Source of the DNA: Burkholderia arboris
GTDB taxonomy: Bacteria; Pseudomonadota; Gammaproteobacteria; Burkholderiales; Burkholderiaceae
Assembly: GCF_902499125.1 (NCBI RefSeq)
Contig: NZ_CABVPX010000032.1
Coordinates: 30,935 to 94,934, forward strand
Direction of reading: 5' to 3'
Length of the DNA stretch: 64,000 nt
This document shows, piece after piece, positions 46,195-58,187 of the stretch. A program made the translations under genes and the position numbers. Each line of letters opens with the position of its first letter. The first letter of the stretch is position 1. The notes under the pieces are model-generated. The model did not search any database. It had not been told where the DNA came from and was given only the letters and a program-made list of their open reading frames with translations.

Positions 46195-46809
46195 TCACTT
46201 GGGTTGACCTTTCGAGCCGCCGGACGTGTCCGCCGCGGCGATCGTGCCGCGCACGTTGCCGTAAAGCTCGATGACCCGGGTGACGTTGTTGTACTTCATG
46301 CCGTCGGTCGCGTTGACGAGCGACAGGCCGCGCTGAAGTTTAACCGGCTTTTCGGTCTGGATCACATCGTCATTGACGAAGATCCGGAAATGCTGGGAAT
46401 CGGCCTGCATCTGCGGATCGCCGCCGCCGGCGGCGCGCAGGATGCGCGCATTGTCGTACAAATCGACGATCGACACGTCGCCGTTGACGGTGCCGCGCTT
46501 CGCGGTGGTCGTGACGACCGGCTTGCCGGGCTGGAACGCGCGCATGGCCGGATCGGTCAGGTCGCTGCTTTCGGTGTCTTCGTAGTGAATCAGCTTCGCG
46601 GCCGTCAGCCGGTACTGGGTCGAGCCCGACTGGTCGAGCTCAGTGACCGAGAAGTTGTCCGCGAAATAGTCGGGCGTGTGGCGCTTGGGCTGCACGGTGC
46701 CTTCGCCGGGCGGCGGCAGCGTGGCCTGCAGCAGCCACCAGGTGATGCCCGCGAGCGCGGCGACCGCGGCGAGCGGCAGCAGCTGGGTCCAGCGGAAATG
46801 CGTGCTCAT
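46195..46809 (-). CDS. lptC: LPS export protein LptC
   Basis: 204 residues, one N-terminal transmembrane helix (LLPLAAVAALAGITWWLLQATL) and a periplasmic OstA-like domain (DYFADNFSVTELDQSGSTQYRLTAAKLIHY...). It receives LPS from LptB2FG and passes it to LptA. Three bases separate it from the upstream kdsC. The operon kdsD-kdsC-lptC-lptA-lptB is complete here. Confidence 0.94.
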   Translation of the reverse strand: MSTHFRWTQLLPLAAVAALAGITWWLLQATLPPPGEGTVQPKRHTPDYFADNFSVTELDQSGSTQYRLTAAKLIHYEDTESSDLTDPAMRAFQPGKPVVTTTAKRGTVNGDVSIVDLYDNARILRAAGGGDPQMQADSQHFRIFVNDDVIQTEKPVKLQRGLSLVNATDGMKYNNVTRVIELYGNVRGTIAAADTSGGSKGQPK

Positions 46810-46812
46810 CCG

Positions 46813-47349
46813 TCAGGCTCCGCAGGCGGCCGCGAGCAGCGCATCATAGCGGCGCTGCGCGCGCAGGATCGCATCGCAAACTTCGCGCACGGCGCCGTGG
46901 CCGCCGCGGGCCTCGGCGACCCAGTGCGCGCGGGCGATCACTTCGGGGTGCGCGTTCGCGGGGGCCGTCGCGAAGCCGCAGCGCAGCATCACGGGCAGGT
47001 CGGGCCAGTCGTCGCCCATGTAGCCGCACGCGTCGGCGGTCAGGCCGAGCGACGCGATCAGGTCGGCGAACACGGTGAGCTTGTTCTCGACGCCCTGGAA
47101 CAGGTGCGCGATCTTCATTTCCTTCGCGCGCGCCGCGACGATGTCCGAGCGGCGGCCCGTGATGATCGCGGTCGCGATGCCGGCTTCGCCGAGCAGCTTC
47201 ACGCCGTGGCCGTCGAGCGAATTGAACGACTTCATCGTGTCGCCGGCCGCGGTAAACAGCAGGCCGCCGTCGGTCAGCACGCCGTCGACGTCGAAAATCA
47301 TCAGCTTCACGCGGCTCGCGCGTTCGGCTGCAGTCAGCGCTGCGCTCAT
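46813..47349 (-). CDS. kdsC: 3-deoxy-D-manno-octulosonate 8-phosphate phosphatase
   Basis: 178-residue HAD phosphatase with DVDGVLTDG (nucleophile and acid/base aspartates near 19-21) and GDDWPDLPVM as the metal motif. It makes KDO from KDO-8-P in the cytoplasm. Its start shares a base with the kdsD stop (TGATG), so translation is coupled. Confidence 0.96.
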   Translation of the reverse strand: MSAALTAAERASRVKLMIFDVDGVLTDGGLLFTAAGDTMKSFNSLDGHGVKLLGEAGIATAIITGRRSDIVAARAKEMKIAHLFQGVENKLTVFADLIASLGLTADACGYMGDDWPDLPVMLRCGFATAPANAHPEVIARAHWVAEARGGHGAVREVCDAILRAQRRYDALLAAACGA

Positions 47350-48332
47350 CAGATCACCTTCTTCGAAAACAGGTCGTGCATGTTCAGCGCGCCGATCAGC
47401 GCGCCGTCGGCATCGACTACCAGCATCTGGTTGATCCGGTGGCGCTCCATCAGTTCCACGGCTTCGACCGCGAGGTGATCCGGCGCGATCGTGCGCGGAT
47501 CGCGCGTCATCACTTCGGTGATCGGCAGCGCGCGGAAATCGCCGTCGCGCGCGAGCACGCGGCGCAAGTCGCCGTCCGTGAAGATGCCGGCGACCTTGCC
47601 GTCGGCGTCGACCACGGCCGTCATGCCGAGGCGCTTCGCGGTGATCTGGAACAGTGCGTCCGACAGCGTCGCGTCGAGCCCGATGGACGGGACGTCGTCG
47701 CCCGAGCGCATCACGTCGCGCACATAGGTGAGCAGGCGCCGGCCGAGTGCGCCGCCCGGGTGCGAGCGCGCGAAATCTTCCGAACCGAAGCCGCGCGCGT
47801 CGAGCACGGCAACGGCGAGCGCGTCGCCGAGCGCGAGCGCGGCGGTCGTGCTTGCGGTGGGCGCGAGGTTCAGCGGGCAGGCTTCCTTCGACACCGCGGC
47901 GTTCAGGTTCACGTCGGCGAGCGTGCCGAGGCTCGACTCCGCGCGGCCCGTGATCGCGATCAGCTTCGCGCCGATCCGCTTCACGAGCGGCAGGATGGCG
48001 ACGAGCTCTTCCGATTCGCCGGAATAGGAGATGCCGATGAAGACGTCGTCGGAGGTGACCATCCCGAGGTCGCCGTGGCTGGCCTCGGCGGGGTGGACGA
48101 AGAAGGCCGGCGTGCCGGTGCTGGCCAGCGTGGCTGCAATTTTGCGGGCGATATGCCCCGATTTGCCGATCCCGGACACCACCACGCGGCCGCGGCAGCC
48201 GAGCAGCAGCGCGACGGCCTGGACGAAGCCGCCGTCGAGCTGGTCGCGCAGCGCGCGCACGGCGTCCGCCTCGATGTCGAGCACGTCGCGGGCGAGCGCG
48301 AGCGCCCGATCATCATTGATTTTCGCTATCAT
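47349..48332 (-). CDS. kdsD: D-arabinose-5-phosphate isomerase (KdsD/KpsF)
   Basis: 327 residues: SIS domain (about 35-185, VVSGIGKSGHIARKIAATLASTGTPAFFVHPAEASHGDLGM) and two CBS domains (about 205-320). It converts ribulose-5-P to arabinose-5-P, the first step of KDO synthesis. First gene of the KDO/LPS-transport operon and divergent from the antiporter gene. Confidence 0.96.
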   Translation of the reverse strand: MIAKINDDRALALARDVLDIEADAVRALRDQLDGGFVQAVALLLGCRGRVVVSGIGKSGHIARKIAATLASTGTPAFFVHPAEASHGDLGMVTSDDVFIGISYSGESEELVAILPLVKRIGAKLIAITGRAESSLGTLADVNLNAAVSKEACPLNLAPTASTTAALALGDALAVAVLDARGFGSEDFARSHPGGALGRRLLTYVRDVMRSGDDVPSIGLDATLSDALFQITAKRLGMTAVVDADGKVAGIFTDGDLRRVLARDGDFRALPITEVMTRDPRTIAPDHLAVEAVELMERHRINQMLVVDADGALIGALNMHDLFSKKVI

Positions 48333-48457
48333 GCGCGGAGTATAGCAAAGGCGTTTGTTCGCCGCGCCGGGCCTTCGGACTCGTCCGAGGTCGCCTGTCC
48401 ATCGCCACCACCCGCGCCCGCATTGCCGTGGCCCCGACGAACGAGGACGCTTCGCCT

Positions 48458-50464
48458 GTGATTTCCCCGCTCGAAATGACCCTGCTGCTGCTGCTGGCCT
48501 CGGTGGTGGGCGTCGTCGTATTCCGTTCGTTGAACCTGCCGCCGATGCTCGGCTATCTGACCGTCGGCATCCTGGTCGGCCCGCATTCGTTCGGCATTGC
48601 CGCGGATCTCGAACGGGCCGAGCACCTCGCGGAATTCGGCGTGGTGTTCCTGATGTTTTCGATCGGCCTCGAATTCTCGCTCGCGAAGCTGAGGGCGATG
48701 CAGCGGCTCGTGTTCGGGCTCGGGTTGCTGCAGGTCGTCGCGACCCTCGTGCTCGCGCTCGTGCTCGGCGCGCTGTTCGAGCACTGGGTGCACATCACGT
48801 GGCAGGGCAGCATCGCGCTCGGCGGCGCGCTCGCGATGTCGTCGACGGCGATCGTGTCGAAGATGCTCGCCGAGCGGCTCGAGATCGAGACCGAGCATGG
48901 CCGCAACATCTTCGGCGTGCTGCTGTTCCAGGATCTCGCGGTCGTGCCGCTGCTGATCGTGATCGCCGCGTTCGGCGCCGAATCGTCGAAGGACCTCGCG
49001 ATCACGCTCGGCTTCGCGGCGGTCAAGATCGTGATCGCGCTCGCGCTGCTGCTGATCGTCGGCCAGCGCTTCATGACGCGCTGGCTCAACGTCGTCGCGC
49101 GGCGCCGCTCGCAGGAACTGTTCGTGCTGAACCTGCTGCTCGTCACGCTCGGCGCCGCGTTCATCACCGACCGCTTCGGCCTGTCGCTCGCGCTCGGCGC
49201 GTTCATCGCGGGGATGCTCATCTCCGAGACGCCGTTCCGCCATCAGGTGGAAGAGGACATCAAGCCGTTCCGCGACGTGCTGCTCGGCCTGTTCTTCGTG
49301 ACGACGGGGATGCTGCTCGATCCGCGCGTGATCTGGGAGCACCCGTTCCTCGTGCTCGGTTTCTTCTTCGGCCAGATCCTGTTCAAGGGGACGATGATCG
49401 CAGGGCTTGCGCGGCTGTTCGGCGCGACGCCGGGCGTCGCGATGCGCACCGGCATCGGCCTCGCGCAGGCCGGCGAATTCGGCTTCGTGCTGCTGAACCT
49501 GATCCTCGACCGGCATCTCGTCGATTCGACGCTGCTGCAGGCGATCCTCGCGTCGATGCTGCTGTCGATGCTCGCCGCGCCGTTCCTGATCCAGAACGCC
49601 GACCGGATCGTGATGCGGCTGTCGTCGACCGAATGGATGCAGCAGTCGCTGCAGATGACGCGGATCGCGACGCAAAGCCTGAAGCAGCGCGGCCACGTGA
49701 TCATCTGCGGCTACGGCCGCGCCGGGCAGAACCTGGCGCGGATGCTCGAGCAGGAAGGCATTTCGTACGTCGCGCTCGACCTCGACCCCGATCGCGTGAG
49801 CGCGGCCGCCGCGGCCGGCGAGTCGGTGGTATTCGGCGACGCGGCGCGCCGCGAATCGCTGCTCGCGGCCGGTATCCACCGCGCGGCGGCCGTCGCGATC
49901 ACCTATGCGAACACGCCGTCGGCGCTGCGCGTGCTGCACCACGTGCACGAGCTCGAGCCGACGCTGCCGGCGATCGTGCGCACCGTCGACGACGCCGATC
50001 TCGAGAAACTGCTCGCGGCCGGTGCGACCGAAGTGATTCCGGAGATCGTCGAGGGCAGCTTGATGCTCGCGTCGCATACGCTGGTGCTGGTCGGCGTGCC
50101 GATGCGCAAGGTTGTGCGGCGCGTCGAGGAAATGCGCGACGAGCGCTACAGCCTGCTGCGCGGCTATTTCCGCGGCGCGGACGACGCGGACGACGACGAC
50201 CACGAGCAGGTGCGGCTACAATCGGTGCCGGTCGATGCGCGCGCGGACGCGGTCGGGCGTTCGCTGGAAGAACTCGGGCTGTATGCGCTCGGGCTGGAAG
50301 TCACGGCGATCCGCCGGCACGGCATCCGCGGCGTCGAACCGGACCCGCAGACCAAGCTGCGCGCGAGCGACATCGTCGTGCTGCGCGGGCTGCCCGAGGC
50401 GCTCGCGCTCGCGGAGGAGCGGTTGTCGCGCCATCGGCGCGATCCGCCGGCCGCGGCCGCTTGA
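48458..50464 (+). CDS. CPA2-family monovalent cation:proton antiporter (KefB/C-like)
   Basis: About 668 residues: 12-13 transmembrane helices (about 1-385) with SIGLEFSLAKLRAMQRLVFG and the LAQAGEFGFVLL motif, then RCK-N/TrkA-N (GHVIICGYGRAGQNLARMLEQEGI, near 415) and a TrkA-C domain at the end (about 575-655). Similar to glutathione-gated potassium efflux antiporters. GTG at 48458 has GAGGA ten bases upstream; an earlier GTG at 48428 lacks a ribosome-binding site. Ion specificity not determinable. A DADDDDHE acidic patch precedes the TrkA-C domain. Confidence 0.9.
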   Translation: MISPLEMTLLLLLASVVGVVVFRSLNLPPMLGYLTVGILVGPHSFGIAADLERAEHLAEFGVVFLMFSIGLEFSLAKLRAMQRLVFGLGLLQVVATLVLALVLGALFEHWVHITWQGSIALGGALAMSSTAIVSKMLAERLEIETEHGRNIFGVLLFQDLAVVPLLIVIAAFGAESSKDLAITLGFAAVKIVIALALLLIVGQRFMTRWLNVVARRRSQELFVLNLLLVTLGAAFITDRFGLSLALGAFIAGMLISETPFRHQVEEDIKPFRDVLLGLFFVTTGMLLDPRVIWEHPFLVLGFFFGQILFKGTMIAGLARLFGATPGVAMRTGIGLAQAGEFGFVLLNLILDRHLVDSTLLQAILASMLLSMLAAPFLIQNADRIVMRLSSTEWMQQSLQMTRIATQSLKQRGHVIICGYGRAGQNLARMLEQEGISYVALDLDPDRVSAAAAAGESVVFGDAARRESLLAAGIHRAAAVAITYANTPSALRVLHHVHELEPTLPAIVRTVDDADLEKLLAAGATEVIPEIVEGSLMLASHTLVLVGVPMRKVVRRVEEMRDERYSLLRGYFRGADDADDDDHEQVRLQSVPVDARADAVGRSLEELGLYALGLEVTAIRRHGIRGVEPDPQTKLRASDIVVLRGLPEALALAEERLSRHRRDPPAAAA

Positions 50465-50497
50465 GTTGCGACTCACAACCTGACCCGTATTTTTCAG

Positions 50498-50530
50498 AAA
50501 CGGTGCCCGATCTTCGCGCACCGTTTTTTT
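50498..50530 (+). terminator. Terminator between the antiporter gene and apt
   Basis: AAACGGTGC and GCACCGTTT with an 11-base loop, followed by seven T. It overlaps the apt leader, ending 12 bases before its ATG, so apt may depend on readthrough or on a promoter overlapping the terminator. Confidence 0.85.
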
Positions 50531-50541
50531 CGGAGAGTTTC

Positions 50542-51108
50542 ATGCCGCATTCGTCGTCGGGCGCACCGCTCGATCCGGTCGCCTTCATCCACAGCCAGAT
50601 CCGCACGGTGCCCGACTGGCCGCAGCCGGGCGTGCAGTTCCGCGACATTACGACGCTGCTGCAGAGCCCGAAGGCGCTGCGCATCCTCGTCGACCTGTTC
50701 GTCGAACGGTATGTCGATGCGAAGCTCGACTACGTCGCGGGTCTCGACGCGCGCGGTTTCATCATCGCGCCGATCGTCGCGTACGAGCTGAGCGTCGGCT
50801 TCGTGCCGATCCGCAAGGTCGGCAAGCTGCCTTACAAGACGTGCTCGGAATCGTACGACCTCGAATACGGCAGCGCGACGGTCGAGATCCACGAAGACGC
50901 GTGCCGCCCCGGCGACCGCGTGATCATCATGGACGACCTGATCGCGACCGGCGGCACGATGATGGCGGGGCGCAACCTGCTGCAGCGGCTCGGCGCGGTG
51001 GTCGTCGAAGGCGCGGCGATCATCGACCTGCCCGATCTCGGCGGCTCGGCGCTGTTGCGCAATGCCGGACTGCCCGTCTATACCGTTACCGAATTCGGCG
51101 GCCACTGA
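50542..51108 (+). CDS. apt: Adenine phosphoribosyltransferase
   Basis: 188 residues with VGKLPYKT-type flexible region and the PRPP-binding motif VIIMDDLIATGGTM (near 128-141). It salvages adenine to AMP. ATG at 50542 follows GGAGAG at six bases. The open frame continues far upstream, but that portion is a shadow of the antiporter gene. Confidence 0.96.
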   Translation: MPHSSSGAPLDPVAFIHSQIRTVPDWPQPGVQFRDITTLLQSPKALRILVDLFVERYVDAKLDYVAGLDARGFIIAPIVAYELSVGFVPIRKVGKLPYKTCSESYDLEYGSATVEIHEDACRPGDRVIIMDDLIATGGTMMAGRNLLQRLGAVVVEGAAIIDLPDLGGSALLRNAGLPVYTVTEFGGH

Positions 51109-51162
51109 GCGCCGGCCCGCCCGGGTTCACCGTATTGGTTCACGTTCTGCAGCGAGGTCACG

Positions 51163-51777
51163 ATGCCCAACTTCATGCTGTTTCTCGCCACGTCGATCGC
51201 GATTACGTTCGCGCCCGGTCCCGACAACCTGCAGGTGCTCGCACGCGGCATCTCGCAGGGCCGTGCGGCGGGCTTCGTCGCCGCGCTCGGCTTCACGGCG
51301 GGGATCCTGTTCCACACGACGCTCGCGGCGCTCGGTGTCGCGGCCGTGCTGCGTTCGTCGCCGGTTGCGTTCCAGATCCTGAAGCTCGCGGGCGCGGCCT
51401 ACCTCGTGTGGATCGGCATCAAGGCGCTGCGCAGCCAGGGGCTCTCGAATGCGCATGCGCGCCCGCCGCAGCCGCTCGGCACGATCTTCCGGCAGAGCGT
51501 GATCGGGAACCTGATGAACCCGAAGGTCACGCTGTTCTTCGTCGTGTTCCTGCCGCAGTTCGTCGATCCGCACGGCGCGCAAAGCGTGACGCTGCAGATG
51601 TTCGAGCTCGGCGCGTTGTTCATGCTGCAGACGGCCGCGGTCTTCTCGCTGTTCGGCGTCGGCGCGGGCATGATCGGCGCATGGCTGAAGCGCCGTCCGA
51701 AGGCCGGCGTGTGGCTCGACCGGATCGCCGGTGCGACGTTCATCGCGATCGGCATCCGCGTCGCGCTGAAGGACTGA
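51163..51777 (+). CDS. LysE/RhtB-family amino-acid exporter
   Basis: 204 residues, five or six transmembrane helices, opening MPNFMLFLATSIAITFAPGPDNLQVLARGISQGRAAGF, the LysE/RhtB signature. Such proteins export homoserine, threonine, leucine or other amino acids; substrate unknown here. Fifty-four bases after apt and six bases ahead of the Nudix gene, so probably in one transcription unit with them. Confidence 0.92.
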   Translation: MPNFMLFLATSIAITFAPGPDNLQVLARGISQGRAAGFVAALGFTAGILFHTTLAALGVAAVLRSSPVAFQILKLAGAAYLVWIGIKALRSQGLSNAHARPPQPLGTIFRQSVIGNLMNPKVTLFFVVFLPQFVDPHGAQSVTLQMFELGALFMLQTAAVFSLFGVGAGMIGAWLKRRPKAGVWLDRIAGATFIAIGIRVALKD

Positions 51778-51782
51778 CCGCG

Positions 51783-52649
51783 ATGACGTTTCCGTGCATC
51801 GCGGCCGCCCGCCGCTTCGATCCGGCCGCGCACCTGCGTTTCGAGATCGCCGGGCAGGCGGTCGGCTGGGTGCGCCGCCAGGACGTCGCGAAGCTCGCGC
51901 GCTGGCCCGACGTGTTCGAGCTGACCGGCGAGCGCGTCGTGTTGTCGGCGCGCTATGACTCGGTCGACGCGCGCAGCATGGCGCTCGCGAGCGCGATCGG
52001 CGCACTGGCGGCCGAAGGCGCGATTCCCGGCTGGCGCGACGAGATCTACGCGATCCGCAACCGCTTCGACGATCCGCCGCTCGCGTTCATCGAGCGCGCC
52101 GCGTCGCGCTTCTTCGGCACGCAGACCTATGCAGTGCATCTGAACGGCATCGTAGAATATGCGGTTACGCCGGGCGAGCCGCTTGCCGCGGCCGTGCCGC
52201 AGATGTGGCTCGGCCGCCGCAGCGAGACCAAGGCCACCGACCCCGGTATGCTCGACAACGTGGTTGCGGGCGGCATCGGCTGGGGCCTGGGTGTTCACGA
52301 GACGCTCGCGAAGGAATGCTGGGAAGAAGCCGGCATTCCGCCCGAACTGGCCGCGCGCGCGATCGCGGGCCGCGCGGTGCAGGTGCTGAACTCGCTGCCG
52401 GAAGGCACGCAGTCCGAGCTGATCTTCGTGTACGACCTGCCGCTGCCGCACGACTTCGCGCCGCGCAACCAGGACGGCGAAGTGGCCGAGCACCTGCTGG
52501 CTGGCGTGCCCGAGGTGATCGGCTGGCTGCGCGAAGGCCGTGCGACGATGGACGCGAGCCTCGCGACGCTCGACACGCTGCTGCGTCACCGCTGGATTCC
52601 GGCGGCCGACGCGGCCGGCATCGACGCGCTGTTCGCGCCGGCCGCGTGA
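51783..52649 (+). CDS. DUF4743/Nudix hydrolase family protein
   Basis: 288 residues: an N-terminal DUF4743-like domain (FEIAGQAVGWVRRQDVAKLARWPDVFEL) and a Nudix fold (about 115-270). The Nudix helix reads ETLAKECWEEAGI: the EExGU core is intact, but the usual Arg of REUxEE is Lys and the outer Gly-x5-Glu half is poorly matched. Related to thiamine-pyrophosphokinase-linked Nudix proteins of yeast and plants. Start six bases after the exporter stop. Reaction unknown. Confidence 0.88.
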   Translation: MTFPCIAAARRFDPAAHLRFEIAGQAVGWVRRQDVAKLARWPDVFELTGERVVLSARYDSVDARSMALASAIGALAAEGAIPGWRDEIYAIRNRFDDPPLAFIERAASRFFGTQTYAVHLNGIVEYAVTPGEPLAAAVPQMWLGRRSETKATDPGMLDNVVAGGIGWGLGVHETLAKECWEEAGIPPELAARAIAGRAVQVLNSLPEGTQSELIFVYDLPLPHDFAPRNQDGEVAEHLLAGVPEVIGWLREGRATMDASLATLDTLLRHRWIPAADAAGIDALFAPAA

Positions 52650-52723
52650 CACACGCCGCAGCGCGCGGTCAGGCGCGGCGAACGGGCAATTTGACGAATA
52701 CGGAAACAAAGGGAGTCGCGGTC

Positions 52724-53608
52724 ATGCCGACCGATCACAGCTTTATCTTGAAACTGTCGTGCCCCGACCGGCACGGCATCGTCCATGCGGTCTCGGGCTT
52801 CCTGTTCGAGCGCAGCAACAACATCCTCGATTCGGCGCAGTTCGGCGACAGCCGCACCAGCGAGTTCTTCATGCGCGTGCACTTCGAGCAGGACGGCAAC
52901 GGCGCGGATGCCGCGACGGCGCTCGACACGCTGCGCAAGGAGTTCGCTCCGCTCGCCGAGCAGTTCTCGATGCGCTGGGAGCTGCACGACGCGGCCGTGA
53001 AGCCGCGCGTCGTGATCATGGTGTCGAAGATCGGCCATTGCCTGAACGACCTGCTGTTCCGCTATCGCACCGGCCAGCTGCCGATCGAGATCCCGGCGAT
53101 CGTGTCGAACCACAAGGAGTTCTACCAGCTCGCCGCGAGCTACAACATTCCGTTCCATCACTTCCCGCTGATCGGCGGTTCGTCCGATGCCGCGAAGGCC
53201 GCGCAGGAAGCGCGCGTGCTGGAAGTGATCGACGAGCACCAGGCCGATCTCGTCGTGCTCGCGCGCTACATGCAGATCCTGTCGCCGAACATGTGCCAGC
53301 AGCTCGCCGGGCGCGCGATCAACATCCACCATTCGTTCCTGCCGAGCTTCAAGGGCGCGAAGCCGTACTACCAGGCGTTCGACCGCGGCGTGAAGCTGAT
53401 TGGCGCGACCGCGCATTACGTGACGACCGATCTCGACGAGGGCCCGATCATCGAGCAGGAAGTCGAGCGTGTCGACCACAGCATGACGCCCGACCAGCTG
53501 ACCGCGATCGGCCGCGACGTCGAGTGCGTGACGCTCGCGCGCGCAGTGAAGTGGCACGTCGAGCACCGGATCGTGCTGAACGGGACGAAGACGGTCGTGT
53601 TCCGCTGA
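52724..53608 (+). CDS. purU: Formyltetrahydrofolate deformylase
   Basis: 294 residues: N-terminal ACT domain (HSFILKLSCPDRHGIVHAVSGFLFERSNNI) and C-terminal formyltransferase-like domain with NIHHSFLPSFKGAKPY (His and Ser/Asn catalytic region) and GATAHYVTTDLDEGPII. It hydrolyses 10-formyl-THF to THF and formate, supplying formate for PurT and balancing C1 pools. ATG at 52724 follows GGGAG. Ends at a strong terminator. Confidence 0.96.
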   Translation: MPTDHSFILKLSCPDRHGIVHAVSGFLFERSNNILDSAQFGDSRTSEFFMRVHFEQDGNGADAATALDTLRKEFAPLAEQFSMRWELHDAAVKPRVVIMVSKIGHCLNDLLFRYRTGQLPIEIPAIVSNHKEFYQLAASYNIPFHHFPLIGGSSDAAKAAQEARVLEVIDEHQADLVVLARYMQILSPNMCQQLAGRAINIHHSFLPSFKGAKPYYQAFDRGVKLIGATAHYVTTDLDEGPIIEQEVERVDHSMTPDQLTAIGRDVECVTLARAVKWHVEHRIVLNGTKTVVFR

Positions 53609-53644
53609 TCCGTCGGCGGGGCCGGGCGCTCGGCCCGGACCAAC

Positions 53645-53682
53645 AAAAACGCCGCACCCTTTACGGGGTGCGGCGTTTTTTT
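53645..53682. terminator. Bidirectional terminator between purU and the AI-2E permease gene
   Basis: AAAAACGCCGCACCC pairs with GGGTGCGGCGTTTTT, a 15-bp stem with T-runs on both strands. Stops purU rightward and the permease gene leftward. Confidence 0.93.
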
Positions 53683-53706
53683 ATCGCGTGGGCGCAGCAG
53701 GCTGCT

Positions 53707-54792
53707 TCAGATCAGCCGCAGCAGGTACAGCTCGCGCTTCAGGTACGCATAGAAGATCGGCGCGGCGATCACGCCCGGCAGCCCGAACGCGGCTTCCATG
53801 ATCAGCATCGCGAGCAGCAGCTCCCACGCACGCGACTCGATCTGGCCGCCGATGATCTTCGCGTTCAGGAAGTATTCGAGCTTGTGGATGACGACGAGGA
53901 ACGCGAGCGATGCGATCGCGGTGCCCATGCTGACCGACAGCGACACGGCGACGATCAGCGTGTTCGAGATCAGGTTGCCGATCACCGGCAGCAGGCCGAC
54001 GATGAACGTGACGAGCACGAGGGTTTTCGACAGCGGCAGCCGCTGGTGGAAGATCGGCAGCGCGACGAGCAGGTAGATGCCGGTGAACACCGCGTTGATC
54101 GCCGAGATCTTGATCTGCGCGAACACGATCCGGCGGAATGCATCGGCGAAGCGCGACACGCGCGTGACGAGCGCGGTCGACAGCGGCCGGCGCGCCTTGC
54201 CGTGCTCGACACCGATCGCGATCATCGCGCCGATGATCATCCCGAACAGCACGTGGCCGAAGCCGCGGGCGACGCTCTTGCCGCTCTGCTGGAGCTGGTC
54301 CATGTGCGAGTGCATCAGCACGGCGGCCTTCGTCTTCATCTGCTCGACGTCGACGGGCAGCAGGTTGGCGATCCAGGCCGGCGTGCGCGCGCGGGTCTGC
54401 TCGACGATCTGCATCAGCTGGTCGAGCAGGCTCTGCAGGTTCGGCACCGTGCGCTCGAAGTGTTCGATGATGCCGATCGTCAGGCTCGTCAGCGCGCCGA
54501 CGATCACGATCGACAGCAGCACGACGGCGACCCAGCGTGCGCGCATGCTCGTGGTGTGGCGTTCGATCACGGGCGCGATCGTGTGGATCAGCTGGTAGAC
54601 GAGCAGGCCGGCCAGCAGCCCGCCGAGCAGCTTGAGCTCGATCACGAGCCACATGGCGAGGATCGCGAACACGTAGCTGCCGATCTCGAGCGCGGACAGC
54701 TTCGGCAGGCTGAAGTCGCTCGTCAGCCGCACGCTGCGCAGGTGCGGTTCGCGATTCTGCGCATCGCGCGACGAGTCTGGTTGCTTCTCCAT
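53707..54792 (-). CDS. AI-2E transporter (PerM) family permease
   Basis: 361 residues with seven or eight transmembrane helices in the 2+1+5 arrangement of the AI-2E/PerM family (early helix pair at about 35-75, loop with a long amphipathic helix, then VFTGIYLLVALPIF, LVLVTFIVGLLPVIGNL). ATG at 54792 has AGGA eight bases upstream; ATG at 54819 has none. Function of most members is unknown (auxin- or AI-2-like efflux, sodium/proton exchange). Confidence 0.9.
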   Translation of the reverse strand: MEKQPDSSRDAQNREPHLRSVRLTSDFSLPKLSALEIGSYVFAILAMWLVIELKLLGGLLAGLLVYQLIHTIAPVIERHTTSMRARWVAVVLLSIVIVGALTSLTIGIIEHFERTVPNLQSLLDQLMQIVEQTRARTPAWIANLLPVDVEQMKTKAAVLMHSHMDQLQQSGKSVARGFGHVLFGMIIGAMIAIGVEHGKARRPLSTALVTRVSRFADAFRRIVFAQIKISAINAVFTGIYLLVALPIFHQRLPLSKTLVLVTFIVGLLPVIGNLISNTLIVAVSLSVSMGTAIASLAFLVVIHKLEYFLNAKIIGGQIESRAWELLLAMLIMEAAFGLPGVIAAPIFYAYLKRELYLLRLI

Positions 54793-54996
54793 CGTGGATT
54801 CCTGTCGTTCGTGTGTCATGCCGCGGAATGCGCGGCAGAGCCGTGTTCGCCCGGCGTCGCACCGGATTGGTGCGTACGGCGAACCTTACGACCGTAAAGT
54901 ATAGCTGTCATTATGGTCCGCAACGGGGCCGTTTGGCGTGTGGTGTAAACGCAGAAGGGAAAACGCGGGGAGGCGGGCGGTACGCCGCGGAGGGAC

Positions 54997-55020
54997 GCGC
55001 GCGGCCGGGCGGCCGCGCGC
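54997..55020. other. GC-only stem-loop after uvrA
   Basis: GCGCGCGGCC-GGGC-GGCCGCGCGC, a perfect ten-bp stem 17 bases past the uvrA stop. There is no T-run on either side, so it may mark Rho-assisted termination or mRNA 3'-end protection. The rest of the 54793-55036 gap shows nothing. Confidence 0.5.
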
Positions 55021-55036
55021 GGGAAGGCAGTGGCCG

Positions 55037-57922
<2,886 letters not shown>

Positions 57923-58187
57923 GAACCTGGCGAAAATGGAGGGAACCAAACCTGCTACTATAACGGCTTTTCGAGACCGTCGTTTACGGCCCCCAGCCTT
58001 TGCAGCAGGTGGCAGCAAGGCGACACCCGCACCGGGGAAAGCGGCCGCGCCGCATGGTTCCGGGCGGCCCGCAGGCCGCCAGCATCCTGCCCCGGCGTGT
58101 CGCCCGCCAGGCCTCCCGGGCCGCCGGTCCTGATCTTCCGCCGCCCGCCACCGGGCGGACACTCCGATCATTCGAAATTCATTCCCG

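Noticed and set aside
48355..51108. A 917-codon frame joining antiporter-region sequence to apt
   Set aside because: Only the last 188 codons match a protein (apt); the rest is out of frame with the antiporter and has a terminator (50498-50530) before the apt ATG.
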